From Chthonomonas sp. UBA1950 (GTDB lineage Bacteria > Armatimonadota > Fimbriimonadia > Fimbriimonadales > Fimbriimonadaceae), in NCBI GenBank assembly GCA_002336105.1, contig DDEQ01000044.1, positions 120,201-184,200 of the forward strand: a stretch of DNA of 64,000 nucleotides. Direction: 5' to 3'. The notes beneath the pieces were generated by a model. It did not search any database and was not told the origin of the DNA. It saw only the letters and a list, made by a program, of their open reading frames with translations. Below, piece after piece: positions 27,148-37,111 of the stretch; within the stretch, counting starts at the first letter, position 1, and the number at the start of each line of letters is the position of its first letter. Made by a program: the position numbers and the translations under genes.

Positions 27148-29130
27148 ATGCAGCTTCGGATGTGGATGTATGACCTGGCTAGAGAACAGGCACCGACCTA
27201 TGAGCACCTGAGACGATTTGCCGAAACCACTCTAAATGGCGGTTATAACGCGTTGGGTTTGTATCTGGAACACCGCTTTGCCTATCCGAGCGCACCTTGG
27301 GTGGGGGGCAAAGGATGTTTGACGCCAGATATGGTTACCCAGCTTCAGGATGAATTCCCGACCTTGGAGATCATTCCTCTTGTGAATCTGCTTGGGCACT
27401 TCGAAGGATTTCTTAGCACCGAAGAAGGAAAGCAGTATGCGGAAGAGCACTTCGTTAGTCGGGGAATGCAAGCCTGTCCGAGCAATCCGGCGTTTGTCAC
27501 TCTTTGCGAAAAACTGCTCGACGATGTTTTGTCTATATTTAAGTCAAAAATCATACACATTGGTGGCGATGAGACATGGCAGTTGGGGCGTTGCCCGACG
27601 TGCGCTGCGCGTCAGAATGGCATGTTTGAGGATGTTAAGTCTGCGATCTACGCCGAACACTTTGGCACTCTTGCTCAAAAGGTGATCAATGCTGGTCGTC
27701 GACCTGCCGTTTGGGGTGATATGTTTAAGGATCACCCTTCAGCCTTGCAGATAATTCCGAAAGAAACCCTCGTCTTTGAGTGGCAATACTTCAAAGGTCC
27801 GGCAGCGTCATCGGCACAGTTTATCGACGCTGGCTACGAGGTTGTCTTCGCGCCATGCATTCACACTTACAACTCTACTTGGATGCACATTGCGGCAAGC
27901 GAGCAGAATGTTCGAGATCATATCTTGGCGGCGCATGAGCTCAACGCCTACGGCGTTTGTCTCACCACCTGGGAAGCTGGACTGTTTGGCAATTACGAAA
28001 CAATGCTCCCTTCGATTGTTGCGGCAGGAAAGATGATGTCAGAGATTCTTCCCTCCGAGGTCGATTTAGGCCGGGCTGATAAAGCAGTGAAAAGCATTCA
28101 GTATGTGTCCAACCCACAGCTCCCCGATCCTGCGGAGCACGACGGGCCTTCGGTAGCGGCTGGCGTCGCTGATTCGCTATTGCTACAAGGCATTGCCAAC
28201 GACGCGGATCGACTTGAGCTGATCGAAAAGGGTGGTCAACTGCTTATTGAGCAATATAAGGGTGTTCTCAGTAAAAACCTTGGTGAACTGCCCACAGTGG
28301 TCGGTGAGTCGGTGCTTGGCAGACTCGCTTTGCTTGCCGGAATGGACCCGCTGAAGAGATCACTAGTGAGGAATGGCCGAATTCAGGGGTCGACCTCAGA
28401 AGGTAATTTTGATTTTGAGTCGTTATCCAACCCGCCCGGCCACCCGGTCCGCTTTGTATTAACCTTCAAATCGAAGCCAACACCTGGCTATGGCGAGGTC
28501 AAAGATGCGCCAGATTTTCTCAAAGCATATGCTGAGGTATCGGAAGCCCACGCCGAATGGGCCTGTCTAATGGGAATTGAGCTAGAGGCGGTCGGAGGAA
28601 TGTTTGCGTATGGAGGCATCCGAAGCGCGCTCAAATGTCGGTTCATGCTCTACTCCAACCCGTTCCTGTTCTGGCTCCGACATCGCGAGGAACTCACCGG
28701 GGAAGTCGGCACCAAGGCGTTGCGTGTGCTTGATAATGCTATTTCTGTAGCTCCAGATGCGGCTTACCGTGGGGTTGCTGAGTTCGCTCAGATTGCCATT
28801 AACTTCGTTCGGTACACCGAAGAAGCCTCGAAAGCCTACGCCGAGCGAAGACCCGGTGATGCCTTGACCGCTCTTGCTCCAATTCGAGGGGATCTGGACG
28901 ATCTGACTCGAATTGCCAAGGCGACTCATGTCCGGATAGGAGGTTCTCTTGCGGATATTGAGCGGCCTCAAATCGCTAAAGAAGCGGTTGAGCGGGTGAT
29001 GCGTCGGATCAAGGCGTATGGCGATGGTTCGTTGGGTTATTTGCCCAGCTTTGAGACCATCTCCCACCCGAAATTTGTGCCTCACGATCAGGCAAATTGG
29101 TGGCATGTCAATCAGTGGGCAAACGAGTAA
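27148..29130 (+). CDS. GH20-like beta-N-acetylhexosaminidase
   Basis: The 660-residue protein starts directly with a TIM-barrel strand (RMWMYDLAREQ) and contains IIHIGGDETWQLG near residue 137, matching the GH20 HxGGDE motif whose Asp-Glu pair assists and protonates the substrate. The barrel continues with VWGDMF and FEWQYFKG. The C-terminal 300 residues are mainly helical and not recognised. With no signal peptide it should act on sugars already imported, for example chitobiose or peptidoglycan fragments. Exact substrate not readable. Confidence 0.8.
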   Translation: MQLRMWMYDLAREQAPTYEHLRRFAETTLNGGYNALGLYLEHRFAYPSAPWVGGKGCLTPDMVTQLQDEFPTLEIIPLVNLLGHFEGFLSTEEGKQYAEEHFVSRGMQACPSNPAFVTLCEKLLDDVLSIFKSKIIHIGGDETWQLGRCPTCAARQNGMFEDVKSAIYAEHFGTLAQKVINAGRRPAVWGDMFKDHPSALQIIPKETLVFEWQYFKGPAASSAQFIDAGYEVVFAPCIHTYNSTWMHIAASEQNVRDHILAAHELNAYGVCLTTWEAGLFGNYETMLPSIVAAGKMMSEILPSEVDLGRADKAVKSIQYVSNPQLPDPAEHDGPSVAAGVADSLLLQGIANDADRLELIEKGGQLLIEQYKGVLSKNLGELPTVVGESVLGRLALLAGMDPLKRSLVRNGRIQGSTSEGNFDFESLSNPPGHPVRFVLTFKSKPTPGYGEVKDAPDFLKAYAEVSEAHAEWACLMGIELEAVGGMFAYGGIRSALKCRFMLYSNPFLFWLRHREELTGEVGTKALRVLDNAISVAPDAAYRGVAEFAQIAINFVRYTEEASKAYAERRPGDALTALAPIRGDLDDLTRIAKATHVRIGGSLADIERPQIAKEAVERVMRRIKAYGDGSLGYLPSFETISHPKFVPHDQANWWHVNQWANE

Positions 29131-29225
29131 AAATACGAGCTAAAGAATTCTTTACGGATGCCGTATAAAAGGGTAACAGCGGGCCTTCAAGGATTACGAA
29201 GCGAGAAGTGGTGACGCACTGGTTC

Positions 29226-29834
29226 TTACTTCACCTTGGGTCCGCGCCACTTTTTTAACCTCCACTTTTTCGCGTGGAATGTTCTTTCTGCGCTGTTGAA
29301 TTGTACGGTTCTGGCCAGCCATGCTCCTGGTCTGGCCCCCTTGGGCCATTGAGATCGACCGATCCACTCTGACTTTGCGTATTCGTAAAGAATGCTTGAT
29401 TGCCGGTGTTCGCTGTGTATCGACCCCTCTAAATAGGTGGTGTCGATCTTGAATCCAGCAAACAGGACTCGGGGAGTCCGAGCCCTTTCATCGTCCATAT
29501 CCCAAATGCGCGACACTGGGCGGCCCTTTTGTTCGCCACGCCCGACTAACAAGAGATGCGGAAAGACTTTGTGATCCTGTCCATTTGGGCTTTCCCAATA
29601 ATCGTTAGCCGGGTTAGATTTCCCTGTTAAACTTTTCCACCGAATGGTGTCAGGGAATTGCTTTGAGGCGATTAAGCGAGGAGGATTTGGCTGATCGTCT
29701 TCGAAAACGCTCACAACGTATCCAGCGCCTCGATACGCAAGTTGAAAGGTGACATTTGGAGGCCCATCGCCATCGCGACCAGACACGAAGAAACGGTGCC
29801 AAGTTGATGCGATGGCAAGGGCCGTCAGGATCAT
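29226..29834 (-). CDS. Membrane-anchored protein of unknown function, distal in the nadB operon
   Basis: The 202-residue product begins with a short hydrophobic N-terminus (MILTALAIASTWHRFFV) that may be a signal or anchor. The remainder is polar, rich in Trp and Arg, with a basic C-terminus (KKWRLKKWRGPKVK). I recognise no family. It starts 2 bases after the ferredoxin stop and so is almost certainly cotranslated with it. About 95 bases without a gene separate it from the convergent GH20-like gene. Confidence 0.65.
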   Translation of the reverse strand: MILTALAIASTWHRFFVSGRDGDGPPNVTFQLAYRGAGYVVSVFEDDQPNPPRLIASKQFPDTIRWKSLTGKSNPANDYWESPNGQDHKVFPHLLLVGRGEQKGRPVSRIWDMDDERARTPRVLFAGFKIDTTYLEGSIHSEHRQSSILYEYAKSEWIGRSQWPKGARPGAWLARTVQFNSAERTFHAKKWRLKKWRGPKVK

Positions 29835-29836
29835 GA

Positions 29837-30169
29837 TTAAGGTTCGAGGTCTGCGCCTGGATCCCAGCCTTTTTCGCTGGCTCGCATCAGGACTTTCACA
29901 TCAAGATCGCTATGCACTCGAATTTGGCAGGCAAGGCGAAACTCACCCAGTACGCCATCCTCTTCTAGACATTGCTTTTCGGCTTCTCCCATCGGAGGCT
30001 GATCGCCAGAAATGGCAACGCGGCATGCAGTGCAACGTGCGTTTCCGCCACAGCGGTGCGAGATATCGAATCCGCCTTGCTCGATGGCCAGAGCTAGTTT
30101 TGTGCCTTCTTCAACTTCAAGGGTTTTGTATCCCTCAACGTTTACTTTGAACGTGGACATGCCTGGCAT
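29837..30169 (-). CDS. [2Fe-2S] ferredoxin
   Basis: The 110-residue protein has the plant-type ferredoxin cluster motif: Cys40, Cys46, Cys49 (RCGGNARCTAC) and Cys81 (RLACQI), that is Cx5Cx2C then a distant Cys, with a beta-grasp start (FKVNVEGYKTLEVEEGT). It may begin at the second ATG (30160). It sits 8 bases after nadB. Aspartate oxidase hands electrons to oxygen or fumarate, and NadA needs an iron-sulfur cluster, so a redox partner role in NAD synthesis is possible but not shown. Confidence 0.9.
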   Translation of the reverse strand: MPGMSTFKVNVEGYKTLEVEEGTKLALAIEQGGFDISHRCGGNARCTACRVAISGDQPPMGEAEKQCLEEDGVLGEFRLACQIRVHSDLDVKVLMRASEKGWDPGADLEP

Positions 30170-30177
30170 CGTACCAG

Positions 30178-31671
30178 CTAAACCAAGTCAGCGTTGTAGT
30201 GCAACCCGACGTTTTCTTTTCGGGCGAGCGCACCTTCGACGATGTACCGAGCCGCAGTCAGCAAATGCACCGTTTCACGAGCATAGGTGCTAAATGGAGC
30301 TTCGGGCAACCGGGCGAGTTCTGCATCGAGCTGGTCAATTGATTTCAGCGCTTCGTTGAGTCCGGCGAAGGTTCGAAAGATCCCGACGTTGTTGGTCATG
30401 GTTCGTTGAAGCGTGTGTCGGATTCGCACGGCATCGCTTTCAGAGACACATTGAGCTTGTTTTGGTTCTTGACGGAGAATTGGTTTAGGTTCGCTTTCAG
30501 CAGCGTCAGCCGCCGACATCGCGAAGACGATCGCCTCCAAAAGGCTGTTGCTTGCCAGTCGGTTTCCTCCATGAACCCCGGTGCAAGTGACTTCTCCTGC
30601 AGCCAAGAGTCCGGGGACCGACGTTCGGCCTTCAAGGTCCGTTACCACTCCGCCGCAGGAGTAGTGCTGAGCCGGAACGACAGGTATCCAATCTTTTGTA
30701 AAGTCGATCCCGGCTTCTAGCAAAGTTGCGTTGATCGTAGGGAATTCTGCCCGGAGCTTTTCTGGGTTCAGGTGAGTTGTGTCGAGGTAGACACACCAAG
30801 TCTTGAGACGCTGCATTTCGAAATGAATCGAACGCGCAACTACATCTCTCGGCGCAAGCTCAAGGCGCGAATCGTAGTCGTACATGAAGCGCCTCCCTTG
30901 GTGATTGCGTAGAGTGGCACCGGCTCCACGAACGGCTTCACTGATCAGTGAACTGCGTAGCTGGGGGTGATATAGCGTCGTCGGATGGAACTGCATGAAT
31001 TCCATGTTTTCGATCTTGCAACCCGCTTCGGCGGCCAGGGCGATGCCATCGGCGGTAGCCACATTTGGATTGGTGGTGTGTTGGTAAACCTTGCCTGCTC
31101 CGCCAGTTGCCAGAACTGTGTTTGGAGCCAGATAAGCCCGGAAACCCACTCCATTGACCATCGCCACGGCACCGATACAGCGTCCCTCTTCGATAAGGAG
31201 TTGAGTGACAAATGAAAACGGCAAAATCGTAATCAGGTTATTCGCACGAACTGCTTCTGAAACTGCTCTCTCAATCTCCCAGCCGGTGTTATCCGCGTGG
31301 TGAACAATTCTATTTCGACTGTGACCACCCTCTCTTCCGAGGCTAAGATGGGAGCCGTCGCCATCGAAATGTGCGCCAATCTGTATGAGCCATTCGATTG
31401 CTTCGGGCGCATTCTGAACCAAATGACGTACCGCGTCTTCGTCGTTGATTCCGGCACCAGCGACCATTGTATCTTGCTCGTGAAGTTCCCACGAATCGGC
31501 TTCGCCGACGGCAGCCGCGATGCCGCCTTGCGCCCAACTGGTGTTACTGTCGGTGAGTTGACCCTTAGTCAGAACGCATACGCGTTCACCACGAGTAGCC
31601 GAACGTAGTGCGTAGGTCAAGCCAGCGAGGCCGCTACCAATAACAACGTGGTCGAAGGTTTCTGATTGCAT
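30178..31671 (-). CDS. nadB: L-aspartate oxidase
   Basis: NadB oxidises L-aspartate to iminoaspartate, the first step of de novo NAD synthesis. The 497-residue flavoprotein has the N-terminal FAD-binding VIGSGLAGLTYALR, SNTSWAQGGIAAA, the substrate-site region HHADNTGWEIERAV, GGAGKVYQHTTNP, the HPTTLY motif, and TCTGVHGGNRLASNSLLEA, all typical of NadB and of succinate dehydrogenase flavoproteins. The short helical C-terminal domain fits NadB and not SdhA. It begins 5 bases after the stop of the upstream glycosidase. nadA and nadC are not in the window. Confidence 0.95.
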   Translation of the reverse strand: MQSETFDHVVIGSGLAGLTYALRSATRGERVCVLTKGQLTDSNTSWAQGGIAAAVGEADSWELHEQDTMVAGAGINDEDAVRHLVQNAPEAIEWLIQIGAHFDGDGSHLSLGREGGHSRNRIVHHADNTGWEIERAVSEAVRANNLITILPFSFVTQLLIEEGRCIGAVAMVNGVGFRAYLAPNTVLATGGAGKVYQHTTNPNVATADGIALAAEAGCKIENMEFMQFHPTTLYHPQLRSSLISEAVRGAGATLRNHQGRRFMYDYDSRLELAPRDVVARSIHFEMQRLKTWCVYLDTTHLNPEKLRAEFPTINATLLEAGIDFTKDWIPVVPAQHYSCGGVVTDLEGRTSVPGLLAAGEVTCTGVHGGNRLASNSLLEAIVFAMSAADAAESEPKPILRQEPKQAQCVSESDAVRIRHTLQRTMTNNVGIFRTFAGLNEALKSIDQLDAELARLPEAPFSTYARETVHLLTAARYIVEGALARKENVGLHYNADLV

Positions 31672-31676
31672 AGTTA

Positions 31677-33905
31677 TTATTTCTTCAAAAGCTTGACGGC
31701 GATATCTTTGCTGATGCTTGGGAGCTCAACCCTGATCTTTCCGCTATTAGTGACCCTTTGTTCGCGATTCGCGATGATTTTCCCGCTCCACGTGTCCCAA
31801 ATCTCGACTTTCCAGGTTCCAGATGCGAGTCCGGCGAGGCCAATAACCGTAGGCGGTGCAGGAGCAATGTTTCGTTTCAGGGCTGCGATGGACTTCCATG
31901 TACGACCTCTTAATCGGACCCAAGCAATTGCGGTTCGGTCTCCGAGTACGGCCCAAGCCTCAATCGGCGGGGTTGGCGTATTTAGTAACGCCGCAAACCG
32001 GTAAGAGACGTAAAACCAGTCGTTGCCGATGTTATCTACGACGACCGTATGCTGTCCGGCAGGAATCGTGACGGTGTAGGGACCGGCATACTTTGAACTT
32101 GATCCGCCTTGCTCGCCATTTTCTGATGTGATGAAGTCGCGAGTCATGACCTTGTCGCCATCAATCGTCACCACGAGCTTCGCGCCTCCATATCCAGAGA
32201 CTTCTCCGACCTCAATGATAAAGTCAGTCGCGCGCGGAAGATCTACGGCGAAGGTTGCCGTGTTATGAAGGTTCGGATGATTTCGAACGCCATGAAGGAT
32301 GCCGGAGGGTGTGTCGCCGCTGACTCCATTTGCGCTGACGCGGGTAGTGGACGGGCGATTGGAAGGAGCGGGCTCCCAAACAACGGGGCCGCCCGAGAGA
32401 TCAAGATCAGCCTTTGACTTGGGACTCTTTTCATCGGCATAGGCAAGCGAAACATCGGTTTGATGGAATCCCTCACCCGGCCAATCAATCCCTCTTGCGA
32501 ACTCTGCGGCGTTACCGAAAAGGCTGTAGAGGTTCTTTGGCGCGATCAAGTTATCCCACCACCAAGTCATCGCGCCACCGGATGACCCGACCGCAAAGCT
32601 GATCCAAAGCGGATCGTGAGCTTGTAGTCCCTCGGGGTCGTCATCAGCTCGTGGACTGGCTGCATCAGCACCAATCTCGCCGAAGAAGTGAGGTTTGCCC
32701 CAATCGGCTTTTCGGGATTGTTGATAAGCTACAGTCCCAGCAAGGTCAGGATTGTTGTAGTGATGCGACTGAACGAAGTCTATTTCAGGCAAGAGATCAA
32801 TCGGGCGATAACCCATTGAGTTGCTAAAACTGGTTGTGATGAGGTGCTTATACGGGTCAATCGAACTAAGATAGCGGGCCATCGACTGATGCCAAGACTT
32901 CACTTGATCGATCTGAAAATCTTGAGTGATATCGACCTCGTTCCAAAATTCCCAAGCAAAAACCTGTTGATAGGCTGAGTACCGTGCCACCAAATATCGA
33001 AGTTTGTTTCGATACCAAGTGGCGGCAGTGTCGTCGCTCCAAAAGTCGGTTGGAATGCGCAAAGGACCGCCGTTATCAGAATTTATTGGCGCCTTCTCCC
33101 ATGCCGGATACCCGTCCTTCATCCTCAATGAGTTATAAGAGTCGATGCACAGCATCAGATACAGACCGTTGGCGGAAGCAGTCTTGACTACTTGGTCCAG
33201 TCGCCAAGCGTTGGTCAGACTAAACTGTCCAAAACCCGAACCATCTGCCGCTTTGCCACTTGTCTCTAGTGCAAAAGTGCTCCAATAAGGCCCAAGCCAA
33301 AGCCGAGCATAGTTCGCCCTGACCTTGCCCATCTGCCCAAACCAGTCGTCGTAACTGAAAGTTCCTGGCCCGTTTCCCCAACAGACGTTTTGTCCGATAG
33401 GGAAGTAGCTTGATCCATCGTCGAACTCAAAGAAACGTTTGTTTCGCTTGCTGATGCCAATAAAGCCAGGCGAGATGCTTGCTTTAGCATCAAAGTCGTG
33501 GAACTGCGTTTTCGTTCCAGATTTATCAGTCGCGGTCAACGTCAGCTGATAGTGTCCCGCTTTAGGTGGACAGAATCTGACGTGCCAACTTGTTTCGCCA
33601 GCGGGGGCATTTACCTCTTGACCGCTTTCAAGCTTGCGACTGTATGCTCGGTAGATGAATGCGGGGATATTCCAGGTTGAGCCTTCAAGCGATATTTTTG
33701 CGTCCACCGCGATCTGCTTGGGATCAAACGGGTTATCAAAAGATGCCGCAAGGTTAATGTTGAACTCTACGACCTTGTTTGCTATCGGTTCGCCAATGGT
33801 GTCTACAGACACGATCTGTAGCGGGCGGGCATCTGCATACGGCGTTTTTGGTATCGACCACTGAGGCGGATAACTTAGCAGGGTCGCACACACAACGCTC
33901 AACAT
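31677..33905 (-). CDS. Exported DUF5060-type glycoside hydrolase (endomannanase/cellulase-like)
   Basis: The 742-residue protein has a short signal peptide, an N-terminal Ig-like DUF5060 region of about 130 residues (WNIPAFIYRAYSR and AGETSWHVRFCPPKAGHYQL), then a TIM barrel with FFEFDDGSSYFPIGQNVCW, ARLWLGPYW and the acid-base candidate Glu in FAWEFWNEVD near residue 325; HFFGEIGAD near residue 405 offers the nucleophile Glu. After the barrel come two beta-rich domains, one a galactose-binding-like module. This is the GH5 clan layout; substrate unknown. It precedes nadB by only 5 bases on the same strand. Confidence 0.8.
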   Translation of the reverse strand: MLSVVCATLLSYPPQWSIPKTPYADARPLQIVSVDTIGEPIANKVVEFNINLAASFDNPFDPKQIAVDAKISLEGSTWNIPAFIYRAYSRKLESGQEVNAPAGETSWHVRFCPPKAGHYQLTLTATDKSGTKTQFHDFDAKASISPGFIGISKRNKRFFEFDDGSSYFPIGQNVCWGNGPGTFSYDDWFGQMGKVRANYARLWLGPYWSTFALETSGKAADGSGFGQFSLTNAWRLDQVVKTASANGLYLMLCIDSYNSLRMKDGYPAWEKAPINSDNGGPLRIPTDFWSDDTAATWYRNKLRYLVARYSAYQQVFAWEFWNEVDITQDFQIDQVKSWHQSMARYLSSIDPYKHLITTSFSNSMGYRPIDLLPEIDFVQSHHYNNPDLAGTVAYQQSRKADWGKPHFFGEIGADAASPRADDDPEGLQAHDPLWISFAVGSSGGAMTWWWDNLIAPKNLYSLFGNAAEFARGIDWPGEGFHQTDVSLAYADEKSPKSKADLDLSGGPVVWEPAPSNRPSTTRVSANGVSGDTPSGILHGVRNHPNLHNTATFAVDLPRATDFIIEVGEVSGYGGAKLVVTIDGDKVMTRDFITSENGEQGGSSSKYAGPYTVTIPAGQHTVVVDNIGNDWFYVSYRFAALLNTPTPPIEAWAVLGDRTAIAWVRLRGRTWKSIAALKRNIAPAPPTVIGLAGLASGTWKVEIWDTWSGKIIANREQRVTNSGKIRVELPSISKDIAVKLLKK

Positions 33906-34008
33906 TTAGTTATGGTTTACCAGCTTAGGCCGCAAGACGGTCCAAACTTCGACCTAGAACTCGAAAAGACTATGTGCAACGGCTGCCACATTGCTGTATG
34001 GTTAGTTC

Positions 34009-34362
34009 GTGGCAAGTCCGTTTGATTCGGTTGAGGAATACCTTTCAGCGGTGCCAGTCCCCGAGTTTCGAGAGGCGCTTTTAGAGTTGCGGAAAATTAT
34101 CCTCGACGAAGTTCCCGGCGCGACCGAGTGCATTAGTTATGGGATCCCGACTTACAAGTTGAATAAAATGCTGGTCAGCATGGCGGCTTTCAAGAACCAT
34201 TGCTCACTTTTTCCAGGACACACCGTTGAGGCTTTTCGTGAAGAGTTGAGGGGATTCAAGATCTCGAAAGGGACAGTGCAATTTCACCCATCAAAGCCGA
34301 TTCCAGAGTGCCTAGTTCGGCGAATTCTTCAGCAAAGACTTCTTGATATCCGTCACGTCTGA
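34009..34362 (+). CDS. DUF1801 (YdhG-like) small protein
   Basis: The 117-residue protein matches the DUF1801 pattern: FDSVEEYLSAVP, then LRKIILDEVPGATECISYGIPTYK, NHCSLFPGH and a C-terminal KGTVQFHPSKPIP followed by RILQQRL. Members have a YjbR/frataxin-like fold and are widespread single-domain proteins without a settled role. It lies downstream of an intergenic segment shared with the divergent glycosidase. Confidence 0.85.
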   Translation: MASPFDSVEEYLSAVPVPEFREALLELRKIILDEVPGATECISYGIPTYKLNKMLVSMAAFKNHCSLFPGHTVEAFREELRGFKISKGTVQFHPSKPIPECLVRRILQQRLLDIRHV

Positions 34363-34383
34363 AGAGTCAGCGAACCAATTTCA

Positions 34384-34983
34384 ATGTTTGTTCGTTCCAT
34401 CCGTATGATGTTCACACGAACACAAATCTTAACCTCGTTAATTTGTACGGCAGTGGGAGTAACGACTGTCGTTTCTGTCGCCCAAGTCCGTACCGTAAAG
34501 TCGAAGACCGAGACTGGAACCACCGTTTCGGCCCCCGAACAAGGCGCACCTGCTCAGACTGCTCCGGCAAAAATGGACAATGATTTTCCGGCAAATCCGA
34601 AGACCGTGATGATCAAAATGGAATTCGTTCGGACGCAATCGGATGGTTCCAAGGAAGTTGAAACTGAGAACTTTCGCGGCATCTATGGCTCTGATATCAG
34701 CTCCACAAGCCTTTCAACTCGGTGGTCAGGAATGCTCCGATCGACTCATATCGTAGCCAAACAGGCTTCGGGCTTGGGTGTTGTCGTCAACCTAGATGTG
34801 GATGAGTATCAGGCCGGAACCAACCGAGGCAGTTCTTCCAACGATCGCAGCTACTCGACAACTTATTACGCTAAGATCGGGGAGACTATCGTTCTCAAGG
34901 ACTACGTCAATCGGAACATTGATAGCTCGAAGAAGTCATCAGAATCGCAAGCGACTCTGATGTTAACAGTAAGTGAAGGTTGA
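34384..34983 (+). CDS. Exported protein of unknown function
   Basis: The 199-residue protein has a signal peptide; the true start may be the ATG at 34405 (MMFTRTQILTSL), which gives a cleaner N-terminus. After a Thr/Ala/Pro-rich linker (residues 35-65) it has a compact region with VKMEFVRTQSDGSKEVETEN-like strands, an Ser/Asn-rich stretch and a C-terminal VMLTVSEG. The strand pattern suggests a beta-rich periplasmic domain. It lies 34 bases before the next exported unknown and may be coexpressed with it. Confidence 0.7.
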   Translation: MFVRSIRMMFTRTQILTSLICTAVGVTTVVSVAQVRTVKSKTETGTTVSAPEQGAPAQTAPAKMDNDFPANPKTVMIKMEFVRTQSDGSKEVETENFRGIYGSDISSTSLSTRWSGMLRSTHIVAKQASGLGVVVNLDVDEYQAGTNRGSSSNDRSYSTTYYAKIGETIVLKDYVNRNIDSSKKSSESQATLMLTVSEG

Positions 34984-35047
34984 AGTGCAATGACGAAGGG
35001 TAGGGAGAGTACCCTTCATGATGCAAGTGTTCTCTGAGGAGATTTCG

Positions 35048-37102
35048 ATGCTAGCTATCGTTCCGCTTGTTCTATTTCAATCCCTGACTATTCCAGACGT
35101 TAAAGTTACGCTACCAGGGAAGGTTCAAAGCCTTACCAGTTTGCTCCGGCAAGTTAGTGCTTCAACCCATGTGCAGTTAACGGTAGATCAGAAGTTAGCG
35201 AATGAACAGGTGTTTGTTTCCTGCGCGGATGCGACGCTTTCGCAGTTGATGAAGAAGCTTTCTAGTGTCACGAGTGGAAATTGGTCTCAAGCTGGCGAGA
35301 CATTTCAATTAGCTATATCACAAGCAAAAATATCTGAACAACAAAGAGCTGAAAGTAAGCGTGCGTTTGAGGTGTTTGAGTCCGCTGCCCTGCAAGCTAC
35401 TCAGGTTTCTTCGAGGAAGGAACTCAACTCCATATTGACCTCGAACAAAAGAAGCCGGAAGTTACAGATTTCTGCGTTGGCATTTATGACGAACGACAAT
35501 ATTGTTGCGCGGATAGCGTCTGGCGAGCGAATCGTTTTGTCTACCCAAGCCAATGGCAGTCAGATTCAGATGACCGATGCTATGATCTCAGCGATCAAGT
35601 CTAGTTTCATTGGCTCGATGGACGAAAAACGTGGGGAATACGGTGAGCCCAGTCCACAACGTCAGCCCGACCATGCGTACGTCGTTTTCAATTGGTTACC
35701 AAGTATTTATGCTGGGACGGCGCGATTGGTTATCGAAGATAAGGCAGGTGCAAACGTTCACGAAGAGCCCCTCTTCATGGTCGATTGGAACTCAGTTCTA
35801 AGCTTGCCGTTGCGTGCTTCAACGGATAAAACGCAAAGCGATGACTTCAAATTGAGCGAAGGCGAAACCCCTATTATGCCAAGCCCTGAAGTTGCCAAAG
35901 TTCCTAAGGAAATGCAGTCGGTTGTCAAGGACCAGGATCAGATTGAGTTGGATCACCTCGATGGTTCGAGTCAGACAAGTTATACTCTCTATTCTCTTGG
36001 GACCATAAACGGCACGGCTGTCAAACTGACAAGCCTTGGGATTAGGGATCCAGTCGCCTATGAACCGCTGGACTGGAGTGTCGGGCCGATACTCCGGCAA
36101 CTTGCCAGCTCGGAAAAAAAAGATGTAGTAGCGCTTGTTCCGGATTCTTTATTTGCGGGCTCTATACGGTCGCAGCTTAAGCACGAGACGCTTCTTACTT
36201 GGCTTACGTCCTCCCGCAGGTTCATCACCATCAAAGGTGATCCGGGCAAAAACTGGATCGAGATACAACCGCAATCTCCAGATGAAACCAGAAGGTTGCG
36301 TATTAGCCGCCCCGCTTTGAAGAGCGAGATCGAAAAGACTTCGGAAAAGGGATATCTCACATTGGCAGAACGAACGGGTTTCGCCACGAACATTCCCCGA
36401 AAAAACAAGATTGAGGGACTAGAAACCACGTTTGCGAATCTTTTTAGTCCGGCGCTCGGTTCCCAACTCGTGCTTGACTTCAGCCCGGAAAACCAGGTGC
36501 TTTTGAACATTCTCAGCGGGATTTTGGCGGTTCACGGGAAACCAACCCAACAACAGGTTTCTGCGCCTATTACGAGTCTTCCTATGAAGACTCAGAATCT
36601 GATCAGCTGGTTCATGATGAACACAGTCCGTGAGCCCGATTGGCCATCGGTAAGGGCCAAAACGATGCGACGCTTTTGCTCTGAGAAAGAGCGAACCAAC
36701 GTGTGGCCCCGGGGATATCCTGCCAATTCGTATTATCAATTGATGGTGAAATCAGACGATGGCTACTATGCTCGCACCTCGAATAGTGCCCTGATTCCTA
36801 TATCGATGTCTGGTTGGAGCACCTCAATCGGAGAGGATTTTTCGTCGGCGAGGACCAGTCTTCCGCATACGGAGAAATACATCAAAGCCCAACGATTAAC
36901 CATCACTTTGCGCTTTGGGGATGGTCAAGGAAACTGGTGGTTTAGTCAAGAATTCGATGAACCACAGATCCAAAAGAACTCGCCCTCGGTCCTTTTTGGC
37001 GAGTTGCCTGACGAGATACGCGAACGAATACTTGCGGCAGAGAAGAGTTTGGGCGACATGTTGAACAATCGCCAAAACACTAATGGAGGCGCAAAACCTT
37101 AG
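35048..37102 (+). CDS. Exported protein with N-terminal STN-like domain, function unknown
   Basis: Start at the ATG of 35048, preceded by GAGGAG at a 6-base spacing; this fits much better than the ATG at 35018. The product (about 684 residues) opens with a short hydrophobic signal. Residues 12-90 (VTLPGKVQSLTSLLRQVSAST, VSCADATLSQLMKKLS) look like the secretin/TonB short N-terminal fold, repeated more weakly near residues 345-400 and 450-520. This suggests a periplasmic multidomain protein, but no pore or catalytic domain is recognised. It is followed by a hairpin at 37112-37136. Confidence 0.7.
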   Translation: MLAIVPLVLFQSLTIPDVKVTLPGKVQSLTSLLRQVSASTHVQLTVDQKLANEQVFVSCADATLSQLMKKLSSVTSGNWSQAGETFQLAISQAKISEQQRAESKRAFEVFESAALQATQVSSRKELNSILTSNKRSRKLQISALAFMTNDNIVARIASGERIVLSTQANGSQIQMTDAMISAIKSSFIGSMDEKRGEYGEPSPQRQPDHAYVVFNWLPSIYAGTARLVIEDKAGANVHEEPLFMVDWNSVLSLPLRASTDKTQSDDFKLSEGETPIMPSPEVAKVPKEMQSVVKDQDQIELDHLDGSSQTSYTLYSLGTINGTAVKLTSLGIRDPVAYEPLDWSVGPILRQLASSEKKDVVALVPDSLFAGSIRSQLKHETLLTWLTSSRRFITIKGDPGKNWIEIQPQSPDETRRLRISRPALKSEIEKTSEKGYLTLAERTGFATNIPRKNKIEGLETTFANLFSPALGSQLVLDFSPENQVLLNILSGILAVHGKPTQQQVSAPITSLPMKTQNLISWFMMNTVREPDWPSVRAKTMRRFCSEKERTNVWPRGYPANSYYQLMVKSDDGYYARTSNSALIPISMSGWSTSIGEDFSSARTSLPHTEKYIKAQRLTITLRFGDGQGNWWFSQEFDEPQIQKNSPSVLFGELPDEIRERILAAEKSLGDMLNNRQNTNGGAKP

Positions 37103-37111
37103 TGCCCGAAC

